Below, piece after piece: positions 1-9,470 of a stretch of 64,000 nucleotides of DNA. Below the pieces are notes generated by a model, which was not told where the DNA came from, did not search any database, and saw nothing but the letters and a program-made list of their open reading frames with translations. This DNA is from Neokomagataea thailandica NBRC 106555 (GTDB lineage: Bacteria; Pseudomonadota; Alphaproteobacteria; Acetobacterales; Acetobacteraceae). The stretch is taken from positions 1-64,000 of the forward strand of contig NZ_BCZB01000008.1 in assembly GCF_001598495.1 (NCBI RefSeq), read 5' to 3'. Position 1 is the first letter of the stretch. Every line of letters begins with the position of its first letter. Made by a program: the position numbers and the translations under genes.

Positions 1-864
1 GCACAGGCGCAGTCAGGGACGGTGCATGAGCCGTTCTCGTTTGTATTTATGACGGACACGCATTTACAGCCGGAGCTTGATGCGACCAAGGGCTGTCAGA
101 TGGCGTTCCGCGCGATTAATAAAGAACGTGCAGATTTCGTGGTGCAGGGGGGCGATCATGTTTTTGATGCTCTTGGGGTTTCAAAAGAACGTGCCAATAA
201 ACTGATTGATTTGTATGAAATGACCGAGCAGGTCATTGGTAAAAAAATATACCATACGATTGGTAATCATGACTGTTTTGGCGTGTATGAGCAGAGTGGC
301 GCATCTTTGTCAGATCCGGAATTTGGGAAGAATTATTTTCGCCGGATTTATGGGCAAACATATTATACATTTGCGCATAAAGGCGTTCATTTCATTGTTC
401 TGGACTCAATCGGGATTACGGAAGATCGGAAATATGAAGGGCGGTATGATGCCGCGCAGCTTGAATGGCTGAAAGCAACTTTGGCTGCTTTGCCTATGGG
501 AGCGCCGATCATTGTCGTGACGCATATTCCGATGGTCACGGCGTTTGGGACTTATACGGATTTAGACCACAAAAAGCTTCGCCCCTCCGGCTTGTGTACG
601 GTCAATACGCGTGATGTTTTAACGCTCTTGCATGGTCATAATGTTTTGGCAGTTTTGCAGGGGCATACGCATGTTCTTGAGCGTGTTGAATTGAATGGTG
701 TGCCGTATATCACGGGCGGTGCTGTTTGTGGGAATTGGTGGCATGGTGAGCATTTAGGCACGCCTGAAGGGTATATGATTGTGCATGTGGATCAGGGAGT
801 GGTGCGCACAGAATATCGGACATATGGTTTCCAGACGGTTAGTCCGCAGGAGACGCTTTTCTAA
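1..864 (+). CDS. Calcineurin-like metallophosphoesterase, 5' end outside the window
   Basis: The reading frame is open from base 1 (A-Q-A-Q-S-G-T before the first GTG at 22), so the true start and probably a signal peptide ending in an A-Q-A type cleavage region lie upstream. Metal-binding motifs of the calcineurin-like phosphoesterase fold appear in order: DTH near the start, GGDHVFD, GNHD, THIPM and GHTH. The enzyme should hydrolyse a phosphomonoester or diester with a dinuclear metal centre, probably in the periplasm. The substrate cannot be read from sequence. Its 3' end overlaps the convergent symporter gene by 26 bp. Confidence 0.85.
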   Translation, partial: AQAQSGTVHEPFSFVFMTDTHLQPELDATKGCQMAFRAINKERADFVVQGGDHVFDALGVSKERANKLIDLYEMTEQVIGKKIYHTIGNHDCFGVYEQSGASLSDPEFGKNYFRRIYGQTYYTFAHKGVHFIVLDSIGITEDRKYEGRYDAAQLEWLKATLAALPMGAPIIVVTHIPMVTAFGTYTDLDHKKLRPSGLCTVNTRDVLTLLHGHNVLAVLQGHTHVLERVELNGVPYITGGAVCGNWWHGEHLGTPEGYMIVHVDQGVVRTEYRTYGFQTVSPQETLF

Positions 865-2230
865 AGCGCTGTAAGGTATAGGAACCGGCGAGTATAAGGC
901 TATTCACGATGAGGCCGGGAGTGGCGGGATGAAAACCGTATAAGCTCCCGGCATATTCATAGGTACTGACAGAGACGATTAGACTGCTGAAGAGTGCAAG
1001 AGAAATGGCTCTACTGGTGAATGGCCAGTTAAAGAGAATGCTGAATATGCCGGGGATAAGCTGCGCTAGTCCCATGTAGAAGAAGACATTGAGGCTCGTC
1101 ATGAGTAGCCCGGGCACGGTGGCGCTGGCGAGTGAGAGTGCGAGGTAAAGCGCAATGATGCCGCGTCCGACGTGTTTTTGGGTCGTATGTGAGAGGTGAG
1201 GCACAACGTTGCGCGCCATAATAGCGGCGAGGGACAGGCAGACGGCTCCGAGCCACACTAAGCCAGTGAGCGCGATGCCAGCAAGCACGAGGCCGGTGAC
1301 CCATGCGGGTAAGAAATGCTGCGTGATGACTAAGACAATGGTGTCGGCTTTATAGGCTCCGAGGTTGTGCGTAAGCCCGAAGCCGCCAATGGCAAAGAGA
1401 AGTGGGAAGAGTAAGAGATAAAACGGCATCCAGCATTGGGCACGCCGAATGGCATCTGCGCTGCGTGCGGAGAAGGCGGCGGATACGGCATGTGGAACCA
1501 TGCAAAAGGCGATGGCCTGAATAATGATGGTGCTGAGAATGAAGGTATTGGCATGGGGAGCGGGTGATGTGGAGGCGATATGGTCTAAAGCGGTTTTGAG
1601 CGGGCGTATTGGGTGCTCAGACCAATGGTAGAAGGCGGCCCCAGAGAGGGTGATGACCAGTAAAATCATCAGCGCGTCTTTAAGGCAGGAAATGAGAGCG
1701 GCTCCGCGTAAGCCGGAGATGGCAACAAAGAGAAAAGCGAGGCCAGCGCAGCATAAGCCGATGGCGGTGCTTGAGAGGCTCGGTGCTAAGAGTTTTAACG
1801 CGCTGATGAGGCCTAAAAATTGTGTCGTCCCCAGGGGGAGGGTGAGCAGTGTTAAAAGTAGGGCGACGGCGCGTTCGAGTGATGGGCTTTTGAAATGGGC
1901 ACGAAAAAGGTCTGGTAGAGTGATCGCCCCGTGTGTCAGCCCTAACGCATGTAATCTGGGGTACAGAATATAGCCTATGGGAAAGGCGAGGAGGATATAG
2001 CCCGTGAGCCATATGGCGATGTCGGCGCCATGTGCAACTACTCCACCGGGTAGTCCCATGACCGAGCCAATTGTATAAGTCTCCCCCACAGAGAGTACCA
2101 GAAATAGGGCGGTACCCAGTTGTCCGCGTGCGGCGAAGAAGGAGCGCGGGTCGGCCGTGGTGTGATGGCGCTGCGCGAGCGGAATGAGGGCCAGTGCGCA
2201 GAAGATAACAAGGCAGAAGCTTAGGATCAT
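839..2230 (-). CDS. Sodium:solute symporter family transporter
   Basis: A 463-residue polytopic membrane protein with about 12-13 hydrophobic segments. The early S-V-G-E-T-Y-T-I-G-S-V-M-G-L-P-G-G region and overall layout fit the SSS family, which imports solutes with sodium. Its ATG overlaps the stop of the small DUF3311 gene (ATGA at 2227-2230), so the two are translationally coupled; no Shine-Dalgarno is needed or seen. Upstream in the same operon is an S58-type peptidase, which suggests the cargo could be a peptide or amino acid product. That is inference: members of this family also carry sugars, proline, pantothenate and carboxylates. The 3' end overlaps the convergent phosphoesterase. 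Confidence 0.8.
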   Translation of the reverse strand: MILSFCLVIFCALALIPLAQRHHTTADPRSFFAARGQLGTALFLVLSVGETYTIGSVMGLPGGVVAHGADIAIWLTGYILLAFPIGYILYPRLHALGLTHGAITLPDLFRAHFKSPSLERAVALLLTLLTLPLGTTQFLGLISALKLLAPSLSSTAIGLCCAGLAFLFVAISGLRGAALISCLKDALMILLVITLSGAAFYHWSEHPIRPLKTALDHIASTSPAPHANTFILSTIIIQAIAFCMVPHAVSAAFSARSADAIRRAQCWMPFYLLLFPLLFAIGGFGLTHNLGAYKADTIVLVITQHFLPAWVTGLVLAGIALTGLVWLGAVCLSLAAIMARNVVPHLSHTTQKHVGRGIIALYLALSLASATVPGLLMTSLNVFFYMGLAQLIPGIFSILFNWPFTSRAISLALFSSLIVSVSTYEYAGSLYGFHPATPGLIVNSLILAGSYTLQRFRKASPAD

Positions 2231-2415
2231 GACGAGGAGGAACGATTCACGAAGAAAAGAGTGCAGGAGATGAGAATAATACCGCTAAAGAGCCATAAGA
2301 TCTGAAGGGGAATGCCGAAAAGAGCATAGGGCTTTGCGGCGTGTAGGGTGATCAGCACACAAAGCCAGAATAAGGGTAGGCCTATGAGGATAGAATAATT
2401 TGGACTTGGCCTCAT
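2227..2415 (-). CDS. DUF3311-like small membrane protein, symporter partner
   Basis: A 62-residue protein with two hydrophobic helices (I-L-I-G-L-P-L-F-W-L-C-V-L and I-L-W-L-F-S-G-I-I-L-I). Small DUF3311 proteins of this shape usually sit just upstream of SSS symporters and are presumed accessory subunits. I chose the ATG at 2415 because it forms an ATGA overlap with the stop of the upstream peptidase gene (2412-2414). A start four codons further upstream (2427) is also open. The stop in turn overlaps the symporter ATG, so all three genes are chained. The family name is recalled from size, topology and context, so moderate confidence. Confidence 0.65.
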   Translation of the reverse strand: MRPSPNYSILIGLPLFWLCVLITLHAAKPYALFGIPLQILWLFSGIILISCTLFFVNRSSSS

Positions 2416-3554
2416 AGCTGGGACCATGGTTGTGCGGTCATTCCGGGGGGGCAGGTGGCTAAATAAACGCCCCGCGCAATCGCGCGGGCGAGGACATCTG
2501 CTGCGAGTGCGCCTATGCGGGTGACGAGAATATTACGCTCTAAAGATCCGGGGGCTGGTGTGGGATTTTGTTGGGCGGTGGACAGCGCGAATACCACGTC
2601 TCCATCGAAGGGGGCGTGAACGGGGCGTATGGCACGTGCCATACCATCTTGGGCAAGAATAGCGACGCGCTTGAGTTCGTCATTGGTGAGGGTGATGTCT
2701 GTCGCGATGCAAGCCAAAGTGGTGTTGGTGCGTGGTTGTGGGTTGAGTTTGGCGAGGCCCCAATCTTCAGGGGAGGTCGCAGATTTAGCAGGGCCGAGGC
2801 CGCCGAATTCGTCCCCTATTTCGAACTCTCCAGCCCAAAAACGGCGCTCGCCCGGGACAACGACGGAGCCTAGGGAATTACAGGCTACAATGGCACCAAC
2901 GGTGATGCCGTCATGGGTCATGTAAGAGGCAGAGCCGATGCCGCCTTTTAATGCACCTGCTGTGGCGCCGTATCCTGCGCCATGTGTGCCGAGGGGAAAG
3001 CTGTCAGACGCACGAGCAATGGCAGTCATACCGAGTGCTTGGTAAGGAGGGTTTGCGCCCCAGTTTTTATCGCCTCCTGTTGCGAGGTCATAGAGCGCGG
3101 CAGTCGGGACGATGGGGGCGGGAGGGGTGGTTGGGCTTGGACGAAATGCGAAGCCACGCCCACGGGCGCCGAGCCATGCTGCTGCGCCATCTCCCGACGC
3201 TAAGCCATAAACGGAGCCGCCAGAGAGGACAATTGCATCGACGGTGTGGACCATGTTGCCGAGTGTGAGCGTATCTGTCTCACGGGTGGCGGGGCCGCCG
3301 CCACGGATATCCACGGCTGCTGCTGCCGGGGCGCGTGGCAGAATGACACTGACGCCTGTGCAATTAGAAGGGGCATCAGCATAGCCGACTTGTAGGCCTG
3401 GAACGTCCGTTATGAGGTTGCGGGGGCCGACGGTACCGTGGCGAGACGGAGAGGCTGCGAAAATGCGAGGGGGCCTCACCATAAAAGCGGCGCTTGTAGT
3501 GAGCAGTGTGCGTCGTGTTGCTTTCATGGAGGAGGTAGGAGTTTTGCAGCTCAT
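2412..3554 (-). CDS. P1/S58 family aminopeptidase (DmpA-like), exported
   Basis: The body matches S58 (DmpA-type) self-processing aminopeptidases: an N-terminal L-I-T-D-V-P-G-L-Q-V-G-Y, a glycine-rich D-I-R-G-G-G-P-A-T-R-E-T-D segment, G-G-S-V-Y-G-L, and A-C-N-S-L-G where autocleavage would expose the nucleophilic Ser. The family removes N-terminal residues from short peptides, including D- or beta-amino acid peptides. The open frame extends to 3707, but that extension looks non-coding. I prefer the ATG at 3554, followed by T-R-R-T-L-L-T-T-S-A-A-F, a Tat-like or Sec signal; an ATG at 3527 is an alternative. No start has a good Shine-Dalgarno. It is first in a coupled operon with DUF3311 and the symporter. 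Confidence 0.8.
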   Translation of the reverse strand: MSCKTPTSSMKATRRTLLTTSAAFMVRPPRIFAASPSRHGTVGPRNLITDVPGLQVGYADAPSNCTGVSVILPRAPAAAAVDIRGGGPATRETDTLTLGNMVHTVDAIVLSGGSVYGLASGDGAAAWLGARGRGFAFRPSPTTPPAPIVPTAALYDLATGGDKNWGANPPYQALGMTAIARASDSFPLGTHGAGYGATAGALKGGIGSASYMTHDGITVGAIVACNSLGSVVVPGERRFWAGEFEIGDEFGGLGPAKSATSPEDWGLAKLNPQPRTNTTLACIATDITLTNDELKRVAILAQDGMARAIRPVHAPFDGDVVFALSTAQQNPTPAPGSLERNILVTRIGALAADVLARAIARGVYLATCPPGMTAQPWSQL

Positions 3555-3813
3555 ATTCGTTTTTCGTGCTGGAGGGGACAAGCCGTGAGGAGAGAACTGT
3601 ATGTGTGTGGTGTGAGTATAAAAAACGACCTGTGCATTTACAGAGTTGCGGGATTTTATCTCTAAACGATACGATAGTAAAATTTTATTTCGGGTGTTTG
3701 TAGTCATGAGGATTTTTTATTTTGTAATAAAATTACTGTTAATCGATTGAATAAGTTGAAGTATTGGAAATTATATGGTGCTGTGTTTATGGTGTTTTTT
3801 ATGAGGGTATGTG
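3555..3813. other. Divergent intergenic region between S58 peptidase and DUF3465 gene
   Basis: About 260 bp, strongly AT-rich between 3690 and 3800, with runs of T and A. It must hold the promoters of both divergent genes, but I see no clear -35/-10 pair. Confidence 0.4.
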
Positions 3814-4290
3814 ATGTCTTTTGGAAGAAAATTTTATAAAAATTCTCTGATTGTATCTTTTATTTTAATGCTGAGTGCAGGGATGGCACATGCGGCATCT
3901 GAAACGATGCCAAGCGCTTGTGATAATGCACAATTTCTACGGGATCAGCAGAATTTCTTACAAAATGGCGCGACGGGGGTGGACCTGCCAGAGCATATTT
4001 GCGGGCACGTTGTTGCGGTTGCACCGCGTGCGAGGCAAACGCGTAGCGGTTTGCATGGTTTTTTTTATGTCAATGTTGGCTCGGGTGTGTCGATCCGGAT
4101 TGTCTCTGATCTGGACCGTATGAATGCTCCGTCATGGCCGTGGGTGCATAAGCAAGACCAGGTTGAAGTACAGGGTCGTTATTATTTTGATAACTTGCGT
4201 AGTCAAGGTATTGACTGGACGCATCATGGCACCGGGCGTTCATGGGCTTGGGGTGGCTTTGTTGTTGTGAATGGCCAGCATTACGAGTGA
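3814..4290 (+). CDS. DUF3465-like secreted protein
   Basis: A 158-residue protein with a Sec signal peptide (hydrophobic S-L-I-V-S-F-I-L-M-L-S-A-G-M-A-H-A, cleavage after AHA). The mature part has two cysteines (C-D-N-A-Q and H-I-C-G-H) that could form a disulfide. It ends with I-D-W-T-H-H-G-T-G-R-S-W-A-W-G-G-F and V-N-G-Q-H-Y, resembling the W-T-H-H and N-G-x-x-Y signature I associate with DUF3465. That family has no established function; the fold looks like a small OB-type beta barrel. ATG at 3814 with GAGGGT upstream is preferred over the adjacent GTG at 3811. Upstream DNA is very AT-rich. Confidence 0.65.
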   Translation: MSFGRKFYKNSLIVSFILMLSAGMAHAASETMPSACDNAQFLRDQQNFLQNGATGVDLPEHICGHVVAVAPRARQTRSGLHGFFYVNVGSGVSIRIVSDLDRMNAPSWPWVHKQDQVEVQGRYYFDNLRSQGIDWTHHGTGRSWAWGGFVVVNGQHYE

Positions 4291-4334
4291 TGTATGCCCC
4301 CGGCGGCTGATGGCCTGCCGGGGGGCGGTTAGTG

Positions 4335-6641
4335 CTAGTGCGTAGTCTCATCCGTTGATGTTTCAGATGTAGTCGTATGGCTGCCCGCTGCGGCAATGTC
4401 GAAAGTGAGCGCGTTATTTTTAAGGCCGATGGAGACTGTTCCGCCTTGTGCCAAGCGCCCGAAGAGAAGTTCTTCTGCCAGTGGCTTTTTAATGGTCTCC
4501 TGTATGACGCGACCGAGTGGGCGCGCGCCGTATAAGCGGTCATATCCACGCTCGGCCAACCACTCTTTTGCGGCGGACGAAATCTCAATGGTGACGTTGC
4601 GATCTGCCAATTGAGCTTCCAGCTGGAGGATGAATTTTTCCACGACGCGCCCAACCGTTTCCGGGGTGAGGTTTGCGAAAGGAATAATCGCATCTAGCCG
4701 GTTGCGGAATTCTGGTGTGAAGAGGCGCTTGATGGCTTCTTCATCTTCTCCAGAGCGGGCGGTGCGCCCAAAGCCGATGGCTTCCTTGGAGAGGTCAGAG
4801 GCGCCTGCATTGGTGGTCATAATGAGAATGACATTACGGAAATCAACGGTTTTGCCATTATGATCTGTCAGGCGGCCATGATCCATGACTTGCAGTAAGA
4901 TATTGAAAAGCTCGGGATGTGCTTTTTCGATTTCATCGAGGAGCAGGACGGCATGGGGGTGTTGGTCAATGGCGTCTGTTAACAATCCGCCTTGATCAAA
5001 TCCGACATAACCCGGAGGTGCGCCAAGTAGGCGTGAAATGGAGTGGCGCTCCATGTATTCGGACATATCAAAACGGATGAGTTCAACGCCAAGAGATGAG
5101 GCTAATTGGCGGGCAACCTCCGTCTTGCCGACGCCTGTAGGCCCGGAGAATAGATAGTTGCCAATGGGCTTTTCAGGTTCTCTTAGGCCCACCCGGGAGA
5201 GCTTGATCGCAGATGAGAGTGTTTCAATGGCATGGTCTTGGCCAAAGACCATGTTCCGCAAATCACGCTCAAGGCCACGCAGTGTTTCGCGGTCATCGGC
5301 GGAGATGCTCTTGGGAGGAATACGCGCGATTTTCGCGATGGCGTCCTCTACGTCTTTGAGCGTGACGGTTTTTCTGCGTTTGCTTTCTGGGACGAGCATA
5401 CGTGCGGCCCCGACTTCATCAATGACGTCAATGGCTTTGTCAGGCAGTTTTCGGTCATGCACATATTTGGCCGCGAGTTCGACCGCGCCGCGTAGTGCTT
5501 CATCTGTGTAGCGGACGCTGTGGAACTTTTCGTAGCTGCTTTTAAGCCCGCGCAGAATTTTGATGGCGTCTTCCACGCTGGGTTCGGGGACATCAATTTT
5601 TTGGAAGCGCCGCACGAGGGCGCGGTCTTTCTCAAAATGTTGCCGGAACTCTTTATAGGTTGTCGAGCCAATGCAGCGCAGCGTGCCTGCGGCCAGGGCA
5701 GGTTTGAGTAGGTTGGAGGCGTCCATGGCGCCGCTTGACGTTGAGCCGGCGCCGATCAGGGTATGGATTTCATCAATAAAGAGGACGGCGTTTGGGGCTT
5801 CGTCAAGCTCAGTAATGACGGCTTTTAAGCGCTCTTCGAAATCCCCACGATAGCGCGTTCCGGCTAGGAGGGCGCCCATATCAAGGGCGTAAATTGTGGC
5901 GCCTTGTAAGATTTCGGGGACGTCTTTTTCGATGATGCGCCGTGCAAGGCCTTCAGCAATGGCCGTTTTGCCGACGCCCGGGTCACCGACAAAGAGGGGG
6001 TTATTTTTGGTACGACGGCACAAAATCTGGATTGTACGTTCGATCTCTTGGTCGCGCCCGATCAGGGGGTCAATTTTTCCGGCTTCAGCGCGCGCATTGA
6101 GGTCAACGCAATAGGTTGCCAGCGCACCATCTTTGGTTTTGCGTTCCTCGGACTCGTTCTGTTTATTTTTTGGATCGGTTGTTGAGGTTTTACGCGCTCC
6201 ACGGTCGGGTGCTTTGGCGATGCCGTGTGAAATAAAATTGACGGCATCCAGCCGGGTCATATCCTGTAGCTGAAGGAAATAAACAGCATGGCTTTCGCGC
6301 TCAGCAAAGAGGGCCACAAGAACATTCGCGCCGGTGACGTCATCGCGGCCTGTGCTTTGCACATGAATGGCGGCACGTTGGATAACGCGCTGGAATGCGG
6401 CGGTGGGTTTGGGGTCAATACTGAGTTCTGATGCAAGGCCGGAGAGGTCTTTGTCCAGAAACTCGGTGAGTTCTGTGCGGAGTCGCTCGAGATCAACACC
6501 GCATGCGTGAAAGACGCTGAGTGCTTCTGGGTCTTCGGTCAGGCTCAGCAGTAAATGCTCGAGCGTGGCGTATTCGTGCTTTCGCTCCCCGGCGAATGTG
6601 AGGGCGCGGTGAAGTGTCTGTTCGAGCATACGGGACAGCAT
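4335..6641 (-). CDS. clpA: ATP-dependent Clp protease ATP-binding subunit ClpA
   Basis: A 768-residue AAA+ unfoldase with two ATPase modules: Walker A GDPGVGKT with Walker [10 protein letters not shown] in D1, and GPTGVGKT with [11 protein letters not shown] in D2. The N-terminal Clp-N domain (residues about 1-145) binds the adaptor ClpS. ClpA feeds substrates, including N-degron proteins, to the ClpP chamber. A good ribosome binding site (AGAGGAGCG) precedes the ATG. ClpS is encoded just upstream on the same strand, the usual clpS-clpA arrangement, separated here from clpA by about 130 bp. No clpP is in the window. Confidence 0.97.
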   Translation of the reverse strand: MLSRMLEQTLHRALTFAGERKHEYATLEHLLLSLTEDPEALSVFHACGVDLERLRTELTEFLDKDLSGLASELSIDPKPTAAFQRVIQRAAIHVQSTGRDDVTGANVLVALFAERESHAVYFLQLQDMTRLDAVNFISHGIAKAPDRGARKTSTTDPKNKQNESEERKTKDGALATYCVDLNARAEAGKIDPLIGRDQEIERTIQILCRRTKNNPLFVGDPGVGKTAIAEGLARRIIEKDVPEILQGATIYALDMGALLAGTRYRGDFEERLKAVITELDEAPNAVLFIDEIHTLIGAGSTSSGAMDASNLLKPALAAGTLRCIGSTTYKEFRQHFEKDRALVRRFQKIDVPEPSVEDAIKILRGLKSSYEKFHSVRYTDEALRGAVELAAKYVHDRKLPDKAIDVIDEVGAARMLVPESKRRKTVTLKDVEDAIAKIARIPPKSISADDRETLRGLERDLRNMVFGQDHAIETLSSAIKLSRVGLREPEKPIGNYLFSGPTGVGKTEVARQLASSLGVELIRFDMSEYMERHSISRLLGAPPGYVGFDQGGLLTDAIDQHPHAVLLLDEIEKAHPELFNILLQVMDHGRLTDHNGKTVDFRNVILIMTTNAGASDLSKEAIGFGRTARSGEDEEAIKRLFTPEFRNRLDAIIPFANLTPETVGRVVEKFILQLEAQLADRNVTIEISSAAKEWLAERGYDRLYGARPLGRVIQETIKKPLAEELLFGRLAQGGTVSIGLKNNALTFDIAAAGSHTTTSETSTDETTH

Positions 6642-6769
6642 GGGCGCTCCTCTCGGCCTCTCAAAGGGAGAGGCATTTTGGTGCGATGTGGCTGTGGAAA
6701 TGAGTCACAAACGCGGTCTTGGTGAGTTTTCCGGTTCCGGGATGGTTGGTTAGAAGGGTGGAATCGGCC

Positions 6770-7117
6770 TTATTCTTTTTCAAGGGTACATTGCAGTGGG
6801 TGCTGGTTTTTGCGCGCCAGATCCATAACATGAGCAACCTTGCTCTCGGCGACTTCATAAGTAAAGACACCACAGACGCCGACGCCGTGTTGGTGTACTT
6901 CGAGCATGATATCCGTTGCTTCATCGCGTGATTTGCCAAAGAAGCGCTCAAGGGCATGCACAACGAATTCCATGGGGGTGTAGTCATCATTCAGCATGAG
7001 GACGGTGAACATGGAAGGTTTGCGCGTGCGGGTGCGTGGACGCACGACGACGTCAATCTCGAATTCGGGTTCGTCATCCTCTCCGGGGGGCGGAGTGATC
7101 GGGTCTGAAGTACCCAT
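6770..7117 (-). CDS. clpS: ClpS adaptor of ClpAP (N-degron recognition)
   Basis: The core ([17 protein letters not shown] through [18 protein letters not shown]) is the ClpS fold, with the N-D-D and H-Q-H parts of the N-degron pocket. It binds the ClpA N-domain and delivers proteins with bulky hydrophobic N-termini. The frame stays open to 7297, but that extension does not resemble the family. I placed the start at the ATG at 7117 (M-G-T-S-D-P), giving 115 residues with an acidic flexible tail as in other ClpS proteins. No candidate start has a convincing Shine-Dalgarno, so the start is uncertain; the gene identity is not. Confidence 0.92.
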   Translation of the reverse strand: MGTSDPITPPPGEDDEPEFEIDVVVRPRTRTRKPSMFTVLMLNDDYTPMEFVVHALERFFGKSRDEATDIMLEVHQHGVGVCGVFTYEVAESKVAHVMDLARKNQHPLQCTLEKE

Positions 7118-7510
7118 CGCTGAGACGCGCACGGCGCTGTCATTCAGGCGGAGGGAATCAGGCAGCATAGAAGTGGGGCGCAATGTCGATAGAACCATGA
7201 CGTTAAGAATATGGGATGCTTCTATAGCCATGAGAAGGGGGGATTTGCATGATTTTATGTGGCGGGATGGAAAGAGGTAAGGTGTTGCGTTCACCATGTT
7301 TTCGCCACCTTCAGAAAATATTAAGTAAATTCAGAAAAGGTCATGGACGTATGAGTGGGGCCACGCGTAGATAGTCGTGTGGTTATTAAGGTGCTGTTTT
7401 GAGGCGCTTTATGTGTCGGTCACGTTATTCGGCGGATGCCGGCGGCGTGGTTTTGTGCGTCTATGTGTTATGGCTCCGTGGTCACGGTTACGCTTAAAGG
7501 CTGCAAGGTA
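7118..7510. other. Divergent intergenic region clpS / D-Ala-D-Ala carboxypeptidase
   Basis: About 390 bp between divergent genes. It contains a 9-bp direct repeat TTCAGAAAA at 7310-7318 and 7330-7338, exactly 20 bp apart (two helical turns) in an AT-rich stretch, and an imperfect inverted repeat CCACGCG/CGTGTGG near 7361-7382. Open frames here look like extensions of the flanking genes rather than independent genes. Regulatory roles are not proven. Confidence 0.4.
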
Positions 7511-8581
7511 ATGCGCTTCTCGTCCGGTTCGTCTGCATTTTTTTCTGCTCTTGTCGTTATTGGGTGTGTTTGCGCTATGCTCGTGCCATCTGGGCGTGCA
7601 TGGGCGCAATATCCGGGGCATATTTCGAGTTATGTTCTCGATGCGCAGACGGGTGATGTTCTGTCGCAAAGTGATGCGGATTTGCAGCGTTATCCGGCAT
7701 CTTTGACGAAGTTAATGACGCTGTACCTAACTTTTCGTGCCTCTCAAGCGCATCAAATTACGTTTGATGAGCAAGTGCCTGTGTCGATTCATTGTTCCAT
7801 CCAAAAGCCGTCCAAATTGGGTTTGGTGCCGGGTACACGCCTGACGGTTGAGCAAGGGGTTTTGGCGCTGGTCACGAAATCGGCCAATGATGCGGCCTGT
7901 GCGTTGGGCGAGTTTCTGGGTGGCGGTGATGAGGTGCGGTTTGCACAACTGATGACGCAACAAGCGCGTGCGTTGGGCATGAATAATACGACATTCCGGA
8001 ATGCGTCAGGCCTGCCAGATCCGGATCAGGTGACAACGGCGCATGATCTCGGCATTTTAGCGCGCCGTTTGATTAATGATTTTCCGGGCTATTACCATTA
8101 TTTTGATGTGCCGCAGTTTTATTTCCATCGTCGTTTAATCCCGAACCATGATCCAATGTTGAAGATTTATTCTGGCGCGGATGGGTTGAAGACGGGTTAT
8201 ACGGACCTAGCGGGGCGTAATTTGGTGACCTCTGCGATGCGTGGAAACACACGTTTGATTGGCGTGGTCATGGGGGCGTCAAGTAATACAAGCCGTTCTT
8301 TGACGATGGCGGCTTTATTGGATCGTGGCTTTGCCGATAAAGGTTTGGCGCCAGAGCCTTTGATGCATCCGGCTGCGTCGCGTCCTGTCTTGGTGTTTGC
8401 TGGGCGCAGGGGCCGTGTGCGTGGGCGGCAGCTTGCTGCGACGCACCGTCCTGTTGAGGTGGCAGAAGCTTCAGCGCGGAAGCATGGTATGCGAGGTGTG
8501 CGCCATACAGGGAGTGTGCGGATGGTGAGTTTACATGCTCAGGGGGCAGCACATCACGTTAAGCGGCACGTGCGCGGATAA
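7511..8581 (+). CDS. D-alanyl-D-alanine carboxypeptidase, peptidase S11 family
   Basis: A 356-residue low-molecular-weight penicillin-binding protein with all three active-site motifs: S-L-T-K (nucleophile Ser and Lys), S-A-N (in K-S-A-N-D-A-A) and K-T-G (in D-G-L-K-T-G-Y-T). It trims the terminal D-Ala from peptidoglycan pentapeptides in the periplasm. The ATG at 7511 follows AAGGT and opens a signal peptide (F-F-S-A-L-V-V-I-G-C-V-C-A-M-L ending G-R-A-W-A). After about residue 295 the tail is rich in Arg, His and Ala and lacks an obvious amphipathic membrane anchor, so this may be a periplasmic or cell-wall-bound form. It is followed by map. Confidence 0.9.
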   Translation: MRFSSGSSAFFSALVVIGCVCAMLVPSGRAWAQYPGHISSYVLDAQTGDVLSQSDADLQRYPASLTKLMTLYLTFRASQAHQITFDEQVPVSIHCSIQKPSKLGLVPGTRLTVEQGVLALVTKSANDAACALGEFLGGGDEVRFAQLMTQQARALGMNNTTFRNASGLPDPDQVTTAHDLGILARRLINDFPGYYHYFDVPQFYFHRRLIPNHDPMLKIYSGADGLKTGYTDLAGRNLVTSAMRGNTRLIGVVMGASSNTSRSLTMAALLDRGFADKGLAPEPLMHPAASRPVLVFAGRRGRVRGRQLAATHRPVEVAEASARKHGMRGVRHTGSVRMVSLHAQGAAHHVKRHVRG

Positions 8582-8675
8582 TGTTTATCAACTGATTGCA
8601 ACGCTAGAACTTGCGGTTCCAATCGGATCGACGCATCTTATCGGCACGTAGTGTAAGAATAAGGTGATAAGCGCG

Positions 8676-9470
8676 ATGGCCGGTGAGATTACAATTTATA
8701 ACGCAGACGATTTTGTTGGTCTACGTGCGGCAGGGCGCCTCGTTGCTGAAACCTTGGATATGATCGGGGATCATGTGCGCCCTGGTGTGACGACTGAAGA
8801 GTTGAACACGTTGGTGCATGAGTTCACCTTGGCACATGGGGCAACGCCAGCGCCTTTAAACTACCGTGGTTTCCCAAAGTCCTGCTGTATCTCCATTAAT
8901 CATGTCGTGTGTCATGGTATTCCGGGTGGCAAGGTGCTGGCCGAAGGGGATATCTTGAACATTGATGTCACCTCCATTCTCGATGGTTGGTATGGTGACA
9001 GTTCCCGTATGTATATCGTCGGTAAGGCCCCAAAGAAGGCAGAGAAGCTGGTAGAGCTAACGTATCAGTCTTTGATGTTGGGTATTAAGGCGGTGCGCCC
9101 GGGCAATACATTGGGTGACATTGGTCATGCTATTCAGAGTTTTGCAGAACGGAACCGCTTATCCGTTGTGCGTGATTTCTGCGGGCATGGCATTGGGCGT
9201 GAATTCCATTCAGAGCCGAATATTTTGCATTATGGTAAGCCGGGCCAAGGCCGCGAGTTGGTGGCCGGAATGGTCTTTACCATTGAGCCAATGCTGAATC
9301 TGGGCCGCCCGGATGTGAAGATCCTTGATGATGGCTGGACGGCAGTTACGCGTGATCGTTCTTTGTCTGCGCAGTTTGAGCATATGCTGGGCGTGACGGA
9401 AGATGGTTGTGAGGTCTTTACGTTGTCCCCTCGTGGTTATACCTGCCCGCCTTATGGAGAAAAAGCATGA
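8676..9470 (+). CDS. map: Type I methionine aminopeptidase
   Basis: A 264-residue enzyme that removes the initiator Met from nascent cytoplasmic proteins. The five metal ligands are visible: Asp in L-N-I-D-V-T, Asp in Y-G-D-S-S, His in G-H-G-I-G-R, Glu in T-I-E-P-M and Glu in Q-F-E-H-M. The substrate-side His is in N-H-V-V-C-H-G. ATG at 8676 with AAGG 11 bases upstream is preferred over the GTG at 8664. The stop overlaps the ggt ATG (ATGA at 9467-9470), so ggt is translationally coupled to map. Confidence 0.96.
   Translation: MAGEITIYNADDFVGLRAAGRLVAETLDMIGDHVRPGVTTEELNTLVHEFTLAHGATPAPLNYRGFPKSCCISINHVVCHGIPGGKVLAEGDILNIDVTSILDGWYGDSSRMYIVGKAPKKAEKLVELTYQSLMLGIKAVRPGNTLGDIGHAIQSFAERNRLSVVRDFCGHGIGREFHSEPNILHYGKPGQGRELVAGMVFTIEPMLNLGRPDVKILDDGWTAVTRDRSLSAQFEHMLGVTEDGCEVFTLSPRGYTCPPYGEKA

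Noticed and set aside
4070-4693. Minus-strand frame of about 207 codons
   Set aside because: It lies across the clpA 3' end and the DUF3465 gene, both strongly supported in other frames.
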